A stretch of 64,000 nt of DNA, taken from Phoenix dactylifera. Lineage: Eukaryota; Streptophyta; Magnoliopsida; Arecales; Arecaceae. Location of the stretch: NCBI RefSeq assembly GCF_009389715.1, contig NC_052397.1, positions 17,370,129 to 17,434,128 on the forward strand, in the 5' to 3' direction. Under the pieces are notes generated by a model, which saw only the letters and a program-made list of their open reading frames with translations, was not told the DNA's origin and made no database searches. Below, piece by piece: positions 12,446 to 22,907 of this stretch (position 1 is its first letter; every line of letters starts with the position of its first letter). Position numbers and translations under genes: made by a program.

Positions 12446-12700
12446 GGGGCTGAAGTCGGCAGCCCTCGCCGACTTCAGCCCCGATTCATTTGGGGAAGGA
12501 GCCGGAACAGAGGATCGCGTGGGCGATCCTCTCCGGCTCCTCCGGAGGGGCAAACAAGGCAAGGGCGCCGCGAGATTCCCGCGGCGCCCCTCCTAGTCCA
12601 TCCACGGCCGATTCACGGCCGTGAATCGGCCGTGGATCTCGCTTGACCGCCGCGATCTTCGCGGCGGAGAACCGTTACGATGGGGCTATAAAGCCCCATC
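12446..12700. repeat. Six consecutive inverted repeats in the LTR U3
   Basis: Arms are perfect unless noted. (1) 12446-12460 with 12468-12482, 15 bp, 7-base loop. (2) 12498-12506 with 12532-12540, enclosing 12510-12518 with 12523-12531. (3) 12563-12572 with 12580-12589. (4) 12600-12637, a 38-bp perfect palindrome. (5) 12647-12655 with 12659-12667, 3-base loop. (6) 12679-12687 with 12692-12700, 4-base loop. The 3' LTR repeats the series at 19269-19513, with palindrome 4 shortened and one mismatch in repeat 3. Confidence 0.9.
12686..12693 (+). promoter_or_regulatory. Likely TATA box of the Gypsy LTR
   Basis: CTATAAAG sits at the centre of the sixth inverted repeat. Its position about 250 bp into the LTR, followed by a pyrimidine-rich stretch, fits a U3/R promoter with a start near 12720. 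The same arrangement is in the 3' LTR. Confidence 0.6.
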
Positions 12701-14400
12701 TACTCCTTCCCCTAGGGCATCCCGAGCTCCTCCTCCTCCTCCTCTTCTTCCTTCCCTCCTCCTCTTCTCCGACCGGTGTACCCTCCCGACCGAGCGCCGC
12801 CCGGATCCCCCTCGCGGCCACCCCCTGTTTTGAGACCCATCTCCTTGGGTTCAAGCGTCGCCGCCGCCGCCTGACACCGGACCGAGCCTCCCCCGGCCGA
12901 GATCCGCCACTCCCGTCGACTGCCGGTAAGCCCTCTTCCCTTAGTGCTCTCCAATCATAGCCGATGCATGCCTTACTCCCTTGGTTTTGGCCCCATGAAC
13001 CGAGACCATTCTCGGTTGCTTCTTCACGCCGGAAGCCGCAGCGGCCGCCGGCCGCCACCGTGATCGGCTGGCCGTCGATCGGGCGACGGCCCCCAGCCAC
13101 CTAGGCCGGCCCTTTCCCCTCTCCCCTCTTCCTTCTCTTGCTATCCAACTCCCCTGTCCATGGGGAGTTTGGGGAAGATGAAGGCCCATCGTGGGCCGAA
13201 CTGGGCCAACTTGGGCCTGGTTCACTAGGGGCCCAACTTGGGCCCAGTTCAATAGTGTTGGGCCCAGATGGGCCATAATCTTTTGTGGGCCCAATTTGGG
13301 CCCAGTTCAGCCTAGTTTGGGCCCTATTTGGGTCGTACCCTTTTATGGGCCCAATCCAAATCCGAAACCCAGTCCAAACCCGAAATCCGTTTCGAACCCG
13401 AACCTGAACCCGAAACCCAATAGTATTATTTTTGATTTCTTTTGCTTAGCTCTGAAATTAACAAAGAAATTAATTAAATGTTAACAGGTGAACCTGATCC
13501 GCCTACCTGAAGTAGGAATTAAGCGAGAAGATGTAAGTAACTTAATGCTTCAAAGTGCATTTTTCTAAATTATTCGGTAAAATAATTATTGCTGGATTAA
13601 ATTTTGAAATATGTTTTGTATTTAGTAAAATGGGTCTGGCATGTTAAGTTTTATTTGAAAATCATATTATATGCTCTGAAATCCATGAAATATGACTGTA
13701 CAGTTTATGAAATCTATTTATATATATATATGTATTCTCAGCATGGCTATGATCTGTTCTGTTCTGGCCCCGCCAATGGGGATTATACGTTGGACCTGTC
13801 GACTTGTAATCTGTGAGGAACCGGTTTCGACACCGCACCACCGGTGATTAGAATAGTGGTTTCTGGACACCGTTTCCACCGGTGACTAACAATAGTGGTT
13901 TCTGGCACTCTGTGCAACCCATGCCACTGGGTTACGTGGCCGTAGCCTATCATGTTGAGATTATGATATCAGAGTTTTATAAAGACAAAAATGATATTAT
14001 TTGTGATTTGTTTCAAACATTATCCTGTATTTTGATCTGATATGCTCTGACCCCACTCTGGGGTATTTTGTTGCTTACTGGGCTAGTGTAGCTCATTATT
14101 CTGTTTTCTCCATTTTTCAGATCCAGAGGCTTGATCGCACGGGATTGGGGAGTGCGTTAGAGTTTCCGATGATTCTTCAGTTATTGGCATTTTAGTTAGT
14201 TTAGTTTGGACATTTGAATTATGTTGGCATATGTTATTTTAGAATTTTGTAAGACCGCTTTTGAACAATTTAAATAATTATGTTATCTTTGAAAAGCTGT
14301 ATCTGCTTTGATATGATCTGCTGCCTTGCGCGCCCGTGCGGCCCGCCGTGCAGGCGTGCGGCGTCTGCCGCGCCTCGGGCTCGGGGCGTGACAGATTTTG

Positions 14401-14412
14401 TGGTATCAGAGC
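14401..14412 (+). other. Primer binding site (tRNA-iMet) of the Gypsy element
   Basis: TGGTATCAGAGC stands seven bases after the 5' LTR. It matches the complement of the 3' end of initiator tRNA-Met, the usual primer for plant Ty3/Gypsy elements. Confidence 0.9.
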
Positions 14413-14610
14413 TTAGGTTTCAGATTCATAGGGATTATGTTTGAAACAGTCATATTTGAGCCTAAGTTTTAAGATCCTTAGGATTCGTTGGAAAGTTGAG
14501 AGATGGGGTAGTAACTAGACAAAGGGATAATGTTCATTTGCTTTGATTATTTTTGTATTATTCTATTTGGATAAATATTTTTAAAATTTATATATTTTCA
14601 TTGAATCAGA

Positions 14611-16233
14611 ATGCCGCCTCGCCGTGTCCGTAGCTTGAATCGGATGGTTGGGCGCTCTCGGGGAAGAGCCCCCACTAACCAAACGTGCGAGGCATCGCAT
14701 AACTCAGGGCCCCAGGGTCAATCAACTCCAGAAGCTGCTGCCGGAAATCAAACTCGGGTGCTCGAACTGATCGAGGAGGTCGTCGGGTTAGTACGCCAAC
14801 AGAGGCAACAACCTCAGCAACCAGTCCAGCAGGATGTTGCTCCTCCTGAGCAAAAAAGGAGTATAGCAGAATTCAAGAGAATGGCACCTTCGGCTTTTAA
14901 AGGCACCACTAGTCCTCAAGAGGCCGAAACCTGGATAAATGAAATGGAGAAAGCCTTCAGGGCAATGGAGTGCACCGATGAAGAGAAGGTCAGATTTGCC
15001 ACCTATATGCTTCAGGACCGAGCTCATCATTGGTGGATGTCTGTGGAGCGCACATTGGCACCCGAGCAGGAGGCGCTTACCTGGCAGAGATTCCGCACAG
15101 CATTCTACTCCATGTATTTTCCATCCAGTCGCCTGAGGGAGCTAGAGAGGGAATTTCTCAATCTGAATCAAGGAACTATGACTGTAGATGAGTATGAGGC
15201 AGAGTTTGACAGGCTATCTCGGTTTGCTCCCACCCTCATCATGGATGCAGAGTCCCGGATGAGGAGATTTGAAGAAGGATTGAAGCCTCACTTACATCGG
15301 AGTTTGGCCGCAATACACTCGACAAACTATGATGATCTGGTGGACAGGGCTAAGAATCTGGAAATTGTCTGGAAAGAAACCTATGATGCCAAAGATAAGA
15401 AACAAAAGAAGAGAAGCAGAGATTATGATGCTCGCAGTGGACAAAATTCTAGCAAGACTACAAAATCACATAACCAATCTTGGCAATCAGGGAAGCAAGG
15501 ATCTGATGGAAAGACTATTCAGCAAGAGAAGCATAAGTGTGATGCATGTGGTGGTATGCATAAGACTGAACACTGTAGACGATTATCTGGTGCTTGTTTC
15601 AGATGCGGCCAGCAGGGTCATAAGGTAGCTGAGTGTACTCAACAGGACCTTCGATCAGTTCAGAGGTCTCAAACTTCAAGAAACCAGCAAGTGCAAGCTT
15701 TTCCTGCTCCGGCTCAGTCAGCTCAGCCTTCTTCTCCTAAGCAGCAGAAAGGGGGGAGACTGCGCACACAGGGTCGTATTTATGCACTGACTCAGCAGGA
15801 TGCTCAGGCATCTAACACGGTGGTGTCAGGTACATTGTCAGTTGCTTCTGTTTACGCTCATACACTATTTGATTCTGGTGCTACGCATTCCTTTGTGTCA
15901 TCTACATTTGTGCAAAAATATGACCTGCCTTATGTGCAATTAGAGTATGATCTGCATGTTAGCACTCCTGCCGGGAGCGGGATGATTGGTAACCAGGTCT
16001 GCAAGACTTGTCCGATTCAGATAGTAGGTAGAGACTTGCCTGCTGATTTGATAGTTATAGATATGCATGACTTTGACATAATCCTCGGTATAGACTGGTT
16101 AGCATCACAATTTGCCACCATTAATTGCCATGAGAAACGGGTAAACTTTCAGATCCCCGGAGATACCGAATTCAGCTTCGTAGGGAGTGGTGCTTATACC
16201 TCCCCTCGAGTTGTCTCCGCTATGCAAATTTAG
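14611..16233 (+). CDS. Gag and aspartic protease ORF of the Gypsy element
   Basis: A 540-residue product. The retrotransposon Gag domain lies at about residues 90-220, including the conserved W-rich stretch RAHHWWMSVERT. A basic linker follows, then a CCHC-like region with CDACGG at about residue 310 and CFRCGQQGHKVAEC at about residue 328. The protease follows, with the active-site block LFDSGATHSFVS at about residues 419-430 and the later DIILGIDWL. The frame ends in TAG (16231-16233). The next ORF continues in the same frame, so a single polyprotein is interrupted by one codon. The protein would form the particle and cut the polyprotein. Confidence 0.95.
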   Translation: MPPRRVRSLNRMVGRSRGRAPTNQTCEASHNSGPQGQSTPEAAAGNQTRVLELIEEVVGLVRQQRQQPQQPVQQDVAPPEQKRSIAEFKRMAPSAFKGTTSPQEAETWINEMEKAFRAMECTDEEKVRFATYMLQDRAHHWWMSVERTLAPEQEALTWQRFRTAFYSMYFPSSRLRELEREFLNLNQGTMTVDEYEAEFDRLSRFAPTLIMDAESRMRRFEEGLKPHLHRSLAAIHSTNYDDLVDRAKNLEIVWKETYDAKDKKQKKRSRDYDARSGQNSSKTTKSHNQSWQSGKQGSDGKTIQQEKHKCDACGGMHKTEHCRRLSGACFRCGQQGHKVAECTQQDLRSVQRSQTSRNQQVQAFPAPAQSAQPSSPKQQKGGRLRTQGRIYALTQQDAQASNTVVSGTLSVASVYAHTLFDSGATHSFVSSTFVQKYDLPYVQLEYDLHVSTPAGSGMIGNQVCKTCPIQIVGRDLPADLIVIDMHDFDIILGIDWLASQFATINCHEKRVNFQIPGDTEFSFVGSGAYTSPRVVSAMQI

Positions 16234-16254
16234 CGGCTGCTTAGAAAGGGGAGT

Positions 16255-19212
16255 ATGGCGTATATTGCCACAGTGGTTGATACCAGACAATCAGATCAAA
16301 GATTGGAAGATATTCGAGTAGTGAATGAATACCCTGATGTCTTTCCGGAAGATCTTCCTGGCTTGCCACCAGATAGAGAAATTGAATTTGCAATTGATTT
16401 AATTTCTGGTACCACACCAATCTCTAAGACCCCCTATAGAATGGCTCCAGCTGAAATGAAGGAATTAAAGGAGCAGTTGCAGGATCTTCTTGATAAGGGT
16501 TTCATCAGACCTAGTGTTTCACCTTGGGGAGCTCCAGTCTTATTTGTAAAGAAGAAGGATGGTAGTATGAGATTATGTATTGATTATCGAGAGATAAATA
16601 AAGCAACAATAAAGAACAAGTATCCTCTACCAAGAATTGATGACTTATTTGATCAGTTAAAGGGTGCTCAGATATTCTCTAAAATTGATCTTCGTTCTGG
16701 GTACCATCAATTAAAGATAAGGGCTGAAGATGTGCCTAAAACTGCTTTTCGTACTCGTTATGGGCACTATGAATTTTTGGTCATGCCTTTTGGACTGACA
16801 AATGCCCCTGCAGCTTTTATGGATCTGATGAACAGGGTGTTCAGACTTTTTCTGGACAAATTTGTAGTAGTCTTTATTGATGATATTTTGATCTATTCTG
16901 GGAGCCAGGCCGAGCACGAGCAACATTTGAGGTTAGTACTGGAAACCCTAAGACAAGAGCAGTTGTATGGTAAGTTGAAGAAAAGTGAATTCTGGCTAGA
17001 CAGTGTGATGTTCCTAGGGCATGTAATATCTAAAGAGGGTATCTATGTGGACCCAAAGAAGATCGAGGCAGTGGTCAACTGGAGCAGACCCAATAGTGTT
17101 ACTGAGATTCGCAGCTTCTTGGGCCTAGCAGGATATTATAGACGATTTGTTGAGGACTTTTTCTCTATTGCTGCATCTTTGACTCGACTAACTCGTAAAG
17201 GAGTTAAGTTTGAGTGGTCAGATAAATGTGAACAGAGCTTCCAGGAGCTTAAGCAACGTTTGGTGTCCGCTCCCATCCTTACCCTTCCCTCTAGTGGCGA
17301 AGGTTATACCATCTACAGTGATGCCTCAAAGAAAGGATTGGGTTGTGTACTGATGCAGAATGATAAGGTTATTGCATATGCTTCCCGACAATTAAAGTCA
17401 TATGAGGAGAACTACCCCGTTCATGATCTGGAACTTGCTGCTGTTGTTTTTGCATTAAAAATTTGGAGACATTATTTATATGGTGAATCTTGTAAGGTGT
17501 ACACTGATCACAAAAGTTTGAAATACCTTTTTACCCAGAAGGAATTAAACATGAGACAGAGAAGATGGTTAGAGTTACTGAAGGATTATGATTTGTCTAT
17601 TCATTACCATCCGGGAAAAGCTAATGTGGTAGCAGATGTACTGAGCAGAAAATCCACTGGTAGTATTGCTGCCTTACTCACCTCTGAGAGGAAAATTCTG
17701 GAAGATCTAAGGAGAGCAGAAATTGAGGTATGTTGGCATGACTCTGATGCACAATTGGCAAACTTACGTGTCCAACCTACCTTGATAGAGAGGATCAGGA
17801 TTGCTCAAGCAGATGACCCTCAGTTGCAAAAGCTTAGAAGTGATATTGAATCAGGTTCTCAATCAGAATTCAGACTTCATGAGGATGGATCATTGAGATA
17901 CAGGAACAGAATGTGTATTCCAAATGACTCCGATTTAAAGAATGAAATTATGAAGGAAGCTCATAATACTGGATATACAGTGCATCCTGGGGGTACTAAG
18001 ATGTATAAGGATTTGAAAGGCACATTTTGGTGGAATAATATGAAGAGAGAAATTGCACAATTTGTGGCTCGGTGTTTGACGTGTCAGCAAGTTAAAGCAG
18101 AGCATCAAAGACCAGCAGGGTTGTTGCAGCCCCTACCACTTCCTGAATGGAAGTGGGAACACATCACTATGGACTTCGTCTCCGGGTTGCCTCGCACTCT
18201 TAAAGGTTATGATGCTATATGGGTGATTGTGGACAGATTGACAAAGTCGGCACACTTTTTGGCATTCAAAGTAGGAATGACCTTGGTAAAGTTTGCAGAG
18301 CTCTACATTGAACAAATAGTGAGGTTGCATGGAGTATCCGTATCCATTGTTTCCGATAGGGACTCGCGGTTTGTATCTCACTTTTGGAGTAGTTTGCATA
18401 AAGCCTTGGGGACCACTCTGAGCTTCAGCACAGCTTTCCACCCTCAGACTGATGGCCAATCAGAAAGAACCATTCAAACCTTGGAAGATATGCTAAGAGC
18501 TTGTGTAATGGATATGAAAGGTTCTTGGGACCGTCACTTGCCTTTGGTTGAGTTTGCATATAATAACAGTTACCAGGCAAGTATTCAAATGGCACCTTAT
18601 GAGGCTCTATATGGAAGAAAGTGTAGATCCCCTATCTGTTGGGATGATGTTGGTGAAAGAAAAATTACGGGCCCCGAGATTGTGCAACAAACAGTAGAGA
18701 AGATCCAGCTGATCAGGGAACGCCTCCGGATAGCTCAGAGCAGACAGAAAAGTTATGCAGATAATAGAAGAAGGGAATTGGAATTTCAAGTCGGAGATCA
18801 TGTGTTTCTGAAAGTGTCTCCTACTAAAGGGGTGATGCGATTTGGAATACGCGGAAAACTTAGTCCACGCTATGTCGGCCCCTTTGAGATTCTGGAAAGA
18901 GTAGGAGCAGTGGCTTACAAATTGGCACTTCCACCTTCACTGTCTGGAGTTCACAATGTTTTTCATGTTTCCATGCTAAGAAAGTATATTCCAGATATGA
19001 GCTATGTGGTAGAAGTGGCTCCCTTGCAGCTTAGAGAAGATTTGACATATCCTGAGCAGCCTGTACGTGTGGTTGATAGAAAAGAGCAAGTGTTGAGGAG
19101 GCGCACGATTCCTTATGTTAAGATCCAGTGGAGCAATCACTCAGAACGAGAGGCCACGTGGGAGCTGGAGGACGAGATGAAGGAAAAATATCCGGACCTT
19201 TTTGCAAGCTAA
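16255..19212 (+). CDS. Reverse transcriptase-RNase H-integrase-chromodomain ORF
   Basis: A 985-residue product in the same frame as Gag-PR; the only in-frame ATG after the TAG is taken as the start. RT runs from about residue 60, with the catalytic [10 protein letters not shown] near 205. RNase H has [10 protein letters not shown]. Integrase has an HHCC-like zinc region with the pair CLTC, then catalytic Asp in MDFVSG, Asp in VSDRDSRF and Glu in GQSERT. A GPY/F-like YVGPFEI and a chromodomain-like C terminus ending [17 protein letters not shown] follow. No frameshift or other stop is seen. Chromodomains of this type guide integration toward chromatin marks. Confidence 0.95.
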   Translation: MAYIATVVDTRQSDQRLEDIRVVNEYPDVFPEDLPGLPPDREIEFAIDLISGTTPISKTPYRMAPAEMKELKEQLQDLLDKGFIRPSVSPWGAPVLFVKKKDGSMRLCIDYREINKATIKNKYPLPRIDDLFDQLKGAQIFSKIDLRSGYHQLKIRAEDVPKTAFRTRYGHYEFLVMPFGLTNAPAAFMDLMNRVFRLFLDKFVVVFIDDILIYSGSQAEHEQHLRLVLETLRQEQLYGKLKKSEFWLDSVMFLGHVISKEGIYVDPKKIEAVVNWSRPNSVTEIRSFLGLAGYYRRFVEDFFSIAASLTRLTRKGVKFEWSDKCEQSFQELKQRLVSAPILTLPSSGEGYTIYSDASKKGLGCVLMQNDKVIAYASRQLKSYEENYPVHDLELAAVVFALKIWRHYLYGESCKVYTDHKSLKYLFTQKELNMRQRRWLELLKDYDLSIHYHPGKANVVADVLSRKSTGSIAALLTSERKILEDLRRAEIEVCWHDSDAQLANLRVQPTLIERIRIAQADDPQLQKLRSDIESGSQSEFRLHEDGSLRYRNRMCIPNDSDLKNEIMKEAHNTGYTVHPGGTKMYKDLKGTFWWNNMKREIAQFVARCLTCQQVKAEHQRPAGLLQPLPLPEWKWEHITMDFVSGLPRTLKGYDAIWVIVDRLTKSAHFLAFKVGMTLVKFAELYIEQIVRLHGVSVSIVSDRDSRFVSHFWSSLHKALGTTLSFSTAFHPQTDGQSERTIQTLEDMLRACVMDMKGSWDRHLPLVEFAYNNSYQASIQMAPYEALYGRKCRSPICWDDVGERKITGPEIVQQTVEKIQLIRERLRIAQSRQKSYADNRRRELEFQVGDHVFLKVSPTKGVMRFGIRGKLSPRYVGPFEILERVGAVAYKLALPPSLSGVHNVFHVSMLRKYIPDMSYVVEVAPLQLREDLTYPEQPVRVVDRKEQVLRRRTIPYVKIQWSNHSEREATWELEDEMKEKYPDLFAS

Positions 19213-19246
19213 GGTATGTTAAATTTCGAGGACGAAATTTTTTTTT

Positions 19247-19258
19247 AGGGGGGAAGAA
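19247..19258 (+). other. Polypurine tract of the Gypsy element
   Basis: AGGGGGGAAGAA, preceded by a T-run, directly abuts the 3' LTR. It is the expected primer site for plus-strand DNA synthesis. Confidence 0.9.
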
Positions 19259-21204
19259 TGTGAGACACGGGGCTGAAGTCGGCAGCCCTCGCCGACTTCA
19301 GCCCCGATTCATTTGGGGAAGGAGCCGGAACAGAGGATCGCGTGGGCGATCCTCTCCGGCTCCTCCGGAGGGGCAAACAAGGCAAGGGCGCCGCGAGATT
19401 CCCGCGGCACCCCTCCTAGTCCATCCACGGGCCGTGAATCGGCCGTGGATCTCGCTTGACCGCCGCGATCTTCGCGGCGGAGAACCGTTACGATGGGGCT
19501 ATAAAGCCCCATCTACTCCTTCCCCTAGGGCATCCCGAGCTCCTCCTCCTCCTCCTCTTCTTCCTTTCCTCCTCCTCTTCTCCGACCGGTGTACCCTCCC
19601 GACCGAGCGCCGCCCGGATCCCCCTCGCGGCCACCCCCTGTTCTGAGACCCATCTCCTTGGGTTCAAGCGTCGCCGCCGCCGCCTGACACCGGACCGAGC
19701 CTCCCCCGGCCGAGATCCGCCACTCCCGTCGACTGCCGGTAAGCCCTCTTCCCTTAGTGCTCTCCAATCGTAGCCGATGCATGCCTTCCTCCCTTGGTTT
19801 TGGCCCCATGAACCGAGACCATTCTCGGTTGCTTCTTCACGCCGGGAGCCGCAGCGGCCGCCGGCCACCACCGTGATCGGCTGGCCGTCGATCGGGCGAT
19901 GGCCCCCAGCCACCTAGGCCGGCCCTTTCCCCTCTCCCCTCTTCCTTCTCTTGCTATCCAACTCCCCTGTCCATGGGGAGTTTGGGGAAGATGAAGGCCC
20001 ATCGTGGGCCGAACTGGGCCAACTTGGGCCTGGTTCACTAGGGGCCCAACTTGGGCCCAGTTCAATAGTGTTGGGCCCAGATGGGCCATAATCTTTTGTG
20101 GGCCCAATTTGGGCCCAGTTCAGCCTAGTTTGGGCCCTATTTGGGTCGTACCCTTTTATGGGCCCAATCCAAATCCGAAACCCAGTCCAAACCCGAAACC
20201 CGTTTCGAACCCGAACCTGAACCCGAAACCCAATAGTATTATTTTTGATTTCTTTTGCTTAGCTCTGAAATTAACAAAGAAATTAATTAAATGTTAACAG
20301 GTGAACCTGATCCGCCTACCTGAAGTAGGAATTAAGCGAGAAGATGTAAGTAACTTAATGCTTCAAAGTGCATTTTTCTAAATTATTCGGTAAAATAATT
20401 ATTGCTGGATTAAATTTTGAAATATGTTTTGTATTTAGTAAAATGGGTCTGGCATGTTAAGTTTTATTTGAAAATCATATTATATGCTCTGAAATCCGTG
20501 AAATATGACTGTACAGTTTATGAAATCTATTTATATATATATGTATTCTCAGCATGGCTATGATCTGTTCTGTTCTGGCCCCGCCAATAGGGATTATACG
20601 TTGGACCTGTCGACTTGTAATCTGTGAGGAACCGGTTTCGACACCGCACCACCGGTGATTAGAATAGTGGTTTCTGGACACCGTTTCCACCGGTGACTAA
20701 CAATAGTGGTTTCTGGCACTCTGTGCAACCCATGCCACTGGGTTACGTGGCCGTAGCCTATCATGTTGAGATTATGATATCAGAGTTTTATAAAGACAAA
20801 AATGATATTATTTGTGATTTGTTTCAAACATTATCCTGTATTTTGATCTGATATGCTCTGACCCCACTCTGGGGTATTTTGTTGCTTACTGGGCTAGTGT
20901 AGCTCATTATTCTGTTTTCTCCATTTTTCAGATCCAGAGGCTTGATCGCACGGGATTGGGGAGTGCGTTAGAGTTTCCGATGATTCTTCAGTTATTGGCA
21001 TTTTAGTTAGTTTAGTTTGGACATTTGAATTATGTTGGCATATATTATTTTGGAATTTTGTAAGACCGCTTTTGAACAATTTAAATAATTATGTTATCTT
21101 TGAAAAGCTGTATCTGCTTTGATATGATCTGCTGCCTTGCGCGCCCGTGCGGCCCGCCGTGCGGGCGTGCGGCGTCTGCCGCGCCTCGGGCTCGGGGCGT
21201 GACA
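19259..21204 (+). repeat. 3' LTR of the Gypsy element
   Basis: It is 1946 bp and 12 bp shorter than the 5' LTR. Ten bases are missing from the large palindrome (remnant 19423-19450) and two from a TA run near 20531. About 14 substitutions were counted by eye, nearly all transitions. Confidence 0.95.
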
Positions 21205-21209
21205 GTTAT
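21205..21209. repeat. Target site duplication of the Gypsy element (right)
   Basis: GTTAT is identical to 12431-12435. Confidence 0.95.
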
Positions 21210-21339
21210 ATCATCTCCCTATGATCTAATCTCGGTTAGCTCTCTGGAACTCTTTCCTTCTTCTGTAATTGCTTCTGCAATTCAATAAAAGCTAGGTGGC
21301 TGCTTTACCGACCTCCTTTATTATCAAAAAACAAAAAAG

Positions 21340-21690
21340 TACTTATAATAGTGTATATAGAAGAAGAGATTATAGAGTGAGGTCCTAAGTTGTGATAAAT
21401 AATATTAGAGCGAAGTCGGCCCATAACCTATGCGGACTAGGAGACGCTGCAGCATGAGCCATGGAGACTGACCACAAGCCAATCATGGTGCTTATAATTA
21501 GATTTGAATGGATTTGAACTTTTAGCCCAACAAAGACATCAAGACTTGAACGAGAAGAGTACGTAACAACTCGTGCAAGCGTATGTTTAGTCGCACATCA
21601 TGGTATATGTGTTTAGGACTAAGGAACTCCTCAAAAATAAAACATTTCGGCTAGTCATTTTAAGTGAGGTCTTGAGTTGTTGCAGTGTTA
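21340..21690 (+). mobile_element. TRIM-like remnant, copy 1
   Basis: The order is a truncated terminal repeat, a decayed primer site (AATATTAGAGC for TGGTATCAGAGC, about 21400-21411), a short non-coding interior with AATTAGATTTGAATGGATTTG, and a second terminal repeat from about 21563 with GTATGTTTAGTCGCACATCA and ATTTCGGCTAGTC. The same words in the same order occur at 55055-55260 and 62677-63082. The small size and lack of coding sequence suggest a terminal-repeat retrotransposon in miniature. Confidence 0.55.
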
Positions 21691-22540
21691 ATTACAGTCT
21701 TAACTACTGCAAGTTCAGAACAATAAAGGCAGTTCCCAAATAGAATATCAAATGACCTAGAAAATGATGATACTAGAAAGACATCAAACTAATAGAGTAA
21801 GATGAACAGGAAAAAACACGGGTGAGGAACCGGCGCTAAGCAATTATTCTTAGCTGTAAGTTCTTTTCTTCTATCTTTTATACACTCTGCCCTTAATAAC
21901 AATAGTATCTCTATGTTTCGTAGACAGTAGCTCAACATTTGAGTGCTTTCAGGGATTCGTGTTGAATATTGTTGGACAGGGTCCAATAGTTCTGAACGTG
22001 GACATCATAGTTATCATGGCAACTGGAAGCAACAGCTCATCAAATCCTTGACCAAAACTTGACAGCATCCACCAGTACAGAGTTGGCAAAAGTGATAAAA
22101 ATGAAACTGTAGGTGACAGAAATAGTCCCATAAGACTTAGATACTTATTCTGACGCAACTTAAGTCTACAGCAACGCCGATCAACTTAAATTATGGGCAC
22201 AAATCTAGAATAGGTCATATGTGGGAGAAGAGTAATCGGATATATCCACTCTTTTGATCACCAAATGCAGCAAGCAACAAGTTCATCCAAGGATATGAAT
22301 CATCTCCAACAAGTTCGAGCACTCAATAGTTGTGAGAGATTTATCTTCCAGTGCTACGCGCACAAGAAATACCAGTTCTTAAATAGGATAGATATATGAT
22401 GGTTAAATTATGGGGCGTTCGTTACTTTTCATTGAATAAACACTAACATAGCCAAATGAAAGATCAGAAGTTAATAGCCAGATAGAAGACAAATATTACT
22501 AGACCAAGTGAAAAGATTAACATATACCATTTCCTGCCAT
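21691..22540. other. Spacer left of the FANCL-like fragment
   Basis: No gene is recognised. If the FANCL-like gene were whole, its RING exons should lie here on the minus strand. I could not find the CGIC-type cysteine block. Confidence 0.4.
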
Positions 22541-22567
22541 TTTTCCTCCAGTTCTTTCTCAGTAGAT

Positions 22568-22907
22568 CTACAGTTCAATCTGGACTGGAAAATGGCATCT
22601 GGAGCTATTGGAGATTATTGTCATAAACATAAGAAAGAAGAAATAACCAGTGTTTGATAGCAAACTTACTCTGATAAAGACCATGGATTGCGAGCATATG
22701 CATAAAATAAGAGATGGCTGCCATCACCTAAAAGAAATTTACCCAGTAAGGATTCATGTTAACAAACACAAATCATCATGAACATTCAAAGAAAGCCTCA
22801 CCAACACAAATCTGCTGATAGGATGTAACAACAGATGACTGTTTTGGATCTACAACCAACAGATTTCTGTCAATATCTTCTATGTTAGACCAGAACTTCT
22901 GCAGCAT
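22568..22907 (-). pseudogene. FANCL-like E3 ubiquitin ligase fragment
   Basis: Two minus-strand exons join cleanly: 22802-22907 (acceptor TTTGCAG, donor GTGAGG) and 22670-22727 (acceptor TTTTAG, donor GTAAGT). They encode a stretch with FWSNIEDIDRNLLVVDPKQS, then a block ending ARNPWSLSE. This follows the order of the middle region of plant FANCL, the Fanconi-anaemia ligase that ubiquitinates FANCD2. A third exon opening with ECHF at 22598 meets an in-frame TAG at 22568-22570, where FANCL should continue. The upstream RWD parts and the C-terminal RING were not found. I recognise the family from memory of its motifs, so the call is moderate. It is most likely a partial, dead copy. Confidence 0.5.

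Larger units (their letters stand above)
12436..14393 (+). repeat. 5' LTR of the Gypsy element
   Basis: It is 1958 bp, starting TGTGAGACAC and ending GTGACA. The first 270 bp hold six consecutive inverted repeats, the last of which contains the likely TATA box. Further in are a cluster of TGGGCC words (13191-13350), splice-like signals (donors at 12926 and 13533, acceptors before 13488 and 14121) and two 28-29 bp repeats at 13839-13866 and 13877-13905. Confidence 0.95.
12436..21204 (+). mobile_element. Ty3/Gypsy chromovirus, Tekay/Del-like, nearly intact
   Basis: This is a complete element of 8.77 kb with two 1.95-kb LTRs, a tRNA-iMet primer binding site, a Gag-protease ORF, an RT-RNase H-integrase ORF ending in a chromodomain-like segment, a polypurine tract and a GTTAT target duplication. 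Domain order PR-RT-RH-INT places it in Ty3/Gypsy, and the C-terminal chromodomain places it in the chromoviruses. The style of that domain ([20 protein letters not shown]) is like Tekay/Del. By eye the LTRs differ at about 14 substitutions and two short indels, so the insertion is recent. One in-frame TAG separates the two ORFs. Confidence 0.95.

Noticed and set aside
12643-13294. Open frames on both strands inside the 5' LTR (and the matching 19456-20107)
   Set aside because: They come from GC-rich non-coding LTR sequence with palindromes, and they repeat exactly in the other LTR.
21210-21310. Possible LINE 3' end (AATAAAAGCTAGGTGGCTGC)
   Set aside because: It looks like a LINE-type tail, but no reverse transcriptase, poly-A end or target duplication was found. 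It continues the left flank of the Gypsy insertion.
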